A DNA stretch of 64,000 bases from positions 221,521,376-221,585,375 of the forward strand of contig CM070873.1 of NCBI GenBank assembly GCA_036365515.1, given 5' to 3'. The position numbers and the translations under genes were made by a program. Below, one piece after another: positions 62,381 through 64,000 of the stretch (positions within the stretch are counted from its first letter, which is position 1; the number at the start of each line of letters is the position of its first letter). Origin of the DNA: Torymus aiolomorphi (lineage: Eukaryota > Arthropoda > Insecta > Hymenoptera > Torymidae). The notes below the pieces were generated by a model. It was not told where the DNA came from. It ran no database searches and was given only the letters and a program-made list of their open reading frames with translations.

Positions 62381-64000
62381 ACATAAAAACAGCAGACAAC
62401 AAAAACGTTTATTTCGTAATCGGTGACAGTTGACGTTTTCTGTTTGCGACTAATTGTTTTGTGTTTTACAGATAATTTTTTAGCAATGGAATTAAGCTTT
62501 TTTTGGATAAGAGACGAGCAAAAAGAAAAAAATGTTTTCAAAGTGTGTGTGAGAAATCAGCAAGATTCAAGCCTAATATGATAAAAAATTAAAGATACAG
62601 GAGTACACTAAATTTGTTATGAATGAAATAAATCGGAATTTATCATAATTTTGTAAAGTGTGACTGTGTTAATAAACCTTTATAGCACTGTGTGACCTAA
62701 ATCCGCACTTAAGTAGCCCATTATTACACTGTGAAATAATGAATTTACTTAAGTCACAGGCACGCAATTAACGCCAATTATCTACCAAAACTATTCTGAA
62801 ATGTGGATTTACATGTATAAGAATAAACAGAAAAAGAAGTAAGACTTCGTAAATAGTTGACAAACCACAAAAAGTAAATAAAAATGATGATAATAATGCT
62901 TCTCCATATTATAGGTTAGTTTCATCTGCTATCGGATAGCAAACCGCGCGCTTTTTAAATACTCAATTTTAAACTAAATGAATTTTACTTTGTTATATTT
63001 CGTGTTCAATTGTCAACACGGGTTGGAAGTAGATTATTTACCTCATGTGACGTTTTTCGCTCGAGCGAAGCGAGAGCAAAAAGTCACATAGGGTAAATAA
63101 TCTACTTATATACTAGTCTCGAACGATATTTTTTACGACGAGCGCTGAAAAATCATATCAAAGTTGTCATTTTGAGGTTAGAGTCGTATAAAAGTTTTTC
63201 TCTTTGATGAAATAAAGTATACAAATGTTTCACTTACATAAATTTTAATTTCTTGTAAAAAATACAGAAAAAATTGTAAAGAATCTTATTTTATAATTTT
63301 TGTACGTGTATTAAATATTCTAGATTCAATAATAACAATATTCTATGTATGGAACTTTATTATTTAAACGATTTTTTATTAATTTTTTTAAAGGTGGGGG
63401 GCTGCGCCCCCCGAATCCCCCAACCTTCCCCCCTCCCCCGCCCCACCCTTCTCACCCCAATTTCCGACTATTATTTATTATCTTAAATACAAAAGAGCTA
63501 TAAACAATTATAATTAAATAAAGGCAGCCTGCGCGCACATGGAGACAGTCCGCTTATCACATACAGGAAAACCGTAACGTGACAGTCAATAGCGGTCAAC
63601 GTGGTCTACGCGAGTAATGCTTACAAGGAAGGTATCTCAAGTGTAAGTAGCCGATTTCTATGATATTGCAATATGTTGTAGTATACTAAAAAAAAGAGAC
63701 ACGTATTTTTGTTACGTGCTGATAGACACTTTAAGGGGGTGAAATCTACCCCTAAAATTCACCCTCAAAAATAGTTTTTTTCTAATATTTCAAAAACTAA
63801 TAAAGCTAGCTTAATAAAACCGACGCCAAAAATTGAAGAATAAAAAAAGCTTCAAAATAGCATCACTTTCAATTTTAAGGGTAGCAACCTCTATTTTTTT
63901 TTTTCAAGAAAACTAAGCTTTTTTCATCATTTTTCGGCTATAAAAATTACAATAAATTATATATCTCCTTAAAACTGATTCCATTTAAAAGAAAATTAAA
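62381..64000. other. AT-rich non-coding end of window
   Basis: Contains the hairpin above, a gggggctgcgcccccc palindrome followed by a C-rich run (63396-63460), and a segment from about 63735 (aagggggtgaaatctacccc) that looks like part of a dispersed repeat running out of the window. No gene was recognised. Confidence 0.4.
63028..63105. repeat. Hairpin palindrome with 'ctcgagcgaagcgag' centre
   Basis: Arms agtagattattta and taaataatctact, inner atgtgac / gtcacat, and a centre of cgctcgagcgaagcgagagc. A similar 'ctcgcttcgctcg' centre is at about 25301-25315, so it may be a small dispersed palindromic family. Confidence 0.75.

Overview
This window is eukaryotic nuclear DNA. It is AT-rich with CpG-rich islands, many (TA)n, (CA)n and (CT)n runs, and no operon-like gene packing. 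The only gene I can identify with confidence is the 3' part of a myoglianin-type (GDF8/GDF11 class) TGF-beta ligand, on the minus strand at about 43.2-44.9 kb. Its ligand domain looks like an insect protein. The mix of small terminal-inverted-repeat elements and simple repeats is compatible with an insect such as a hymenopteran, but the order is an inference.

Layout. 1-1160: CpG/CT-rich unique DNA with a 64-bp hairpin palindrome at 533-668. 1160-18108: a giant composite repeat. A 13.5-kb foldback (palindromic) element at 2901-16405 has arms of about 6.3 and 7.1 kb around a short centre near 9.17-9.31 kb. It is flanked by a direct duplication of about 1.7 kb (1160-2900 and 16413-18108). Each arm carries nested elements in mirror image: the C-terminal end of a Penelope-like retroelement ORF followed by a hammerhead-ribozyme-like motif, two MITE-like elements, CA/TG microsatellites, and subterminal arrays of a degenerate 'CCGATAG / GGGAAAAT' motif.

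18.1-24.9 kb: CpG/CT-rich DNA, then AT-rich DNA with one nested terminal-repeat element (22.08-23.46 kb). 24.95-26.77 kb: a long (TA)n, (CT)n and degenerate CT minisatellite block. 26.9-29.8 kb: a 0.53-kb inverted-repeat element and a 120-bp tandem repeat. 29.8-42.3 kb: mostly unique non-coding DNA, with a speculative 43-codon hydrophobic ORF at 36.06 kb downstream of a TATA-like run.

42.3-44.9 kb: two coding exons of myoglianin with a GT-AG intron and a probable 3' UTR. The first coding exon or exons were not found. 45-58.9 kb: non-coding DNA, CpG islands and a second 'GGGGAGAC' repeat. 58.9-64 kb: MITEs with TA target sites, a 2-kb inverted-repeat element with one MITE inserted in a single arm, and several small perfect palindromes.

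No tRNA, rRNA, CRISPR or bacterial feature was seen. Most open frames in the window are low-complexity or repeat translations and are not annotated. All repeat boundaries were read by eye and should be taken as approximate to a few bases unless stated.
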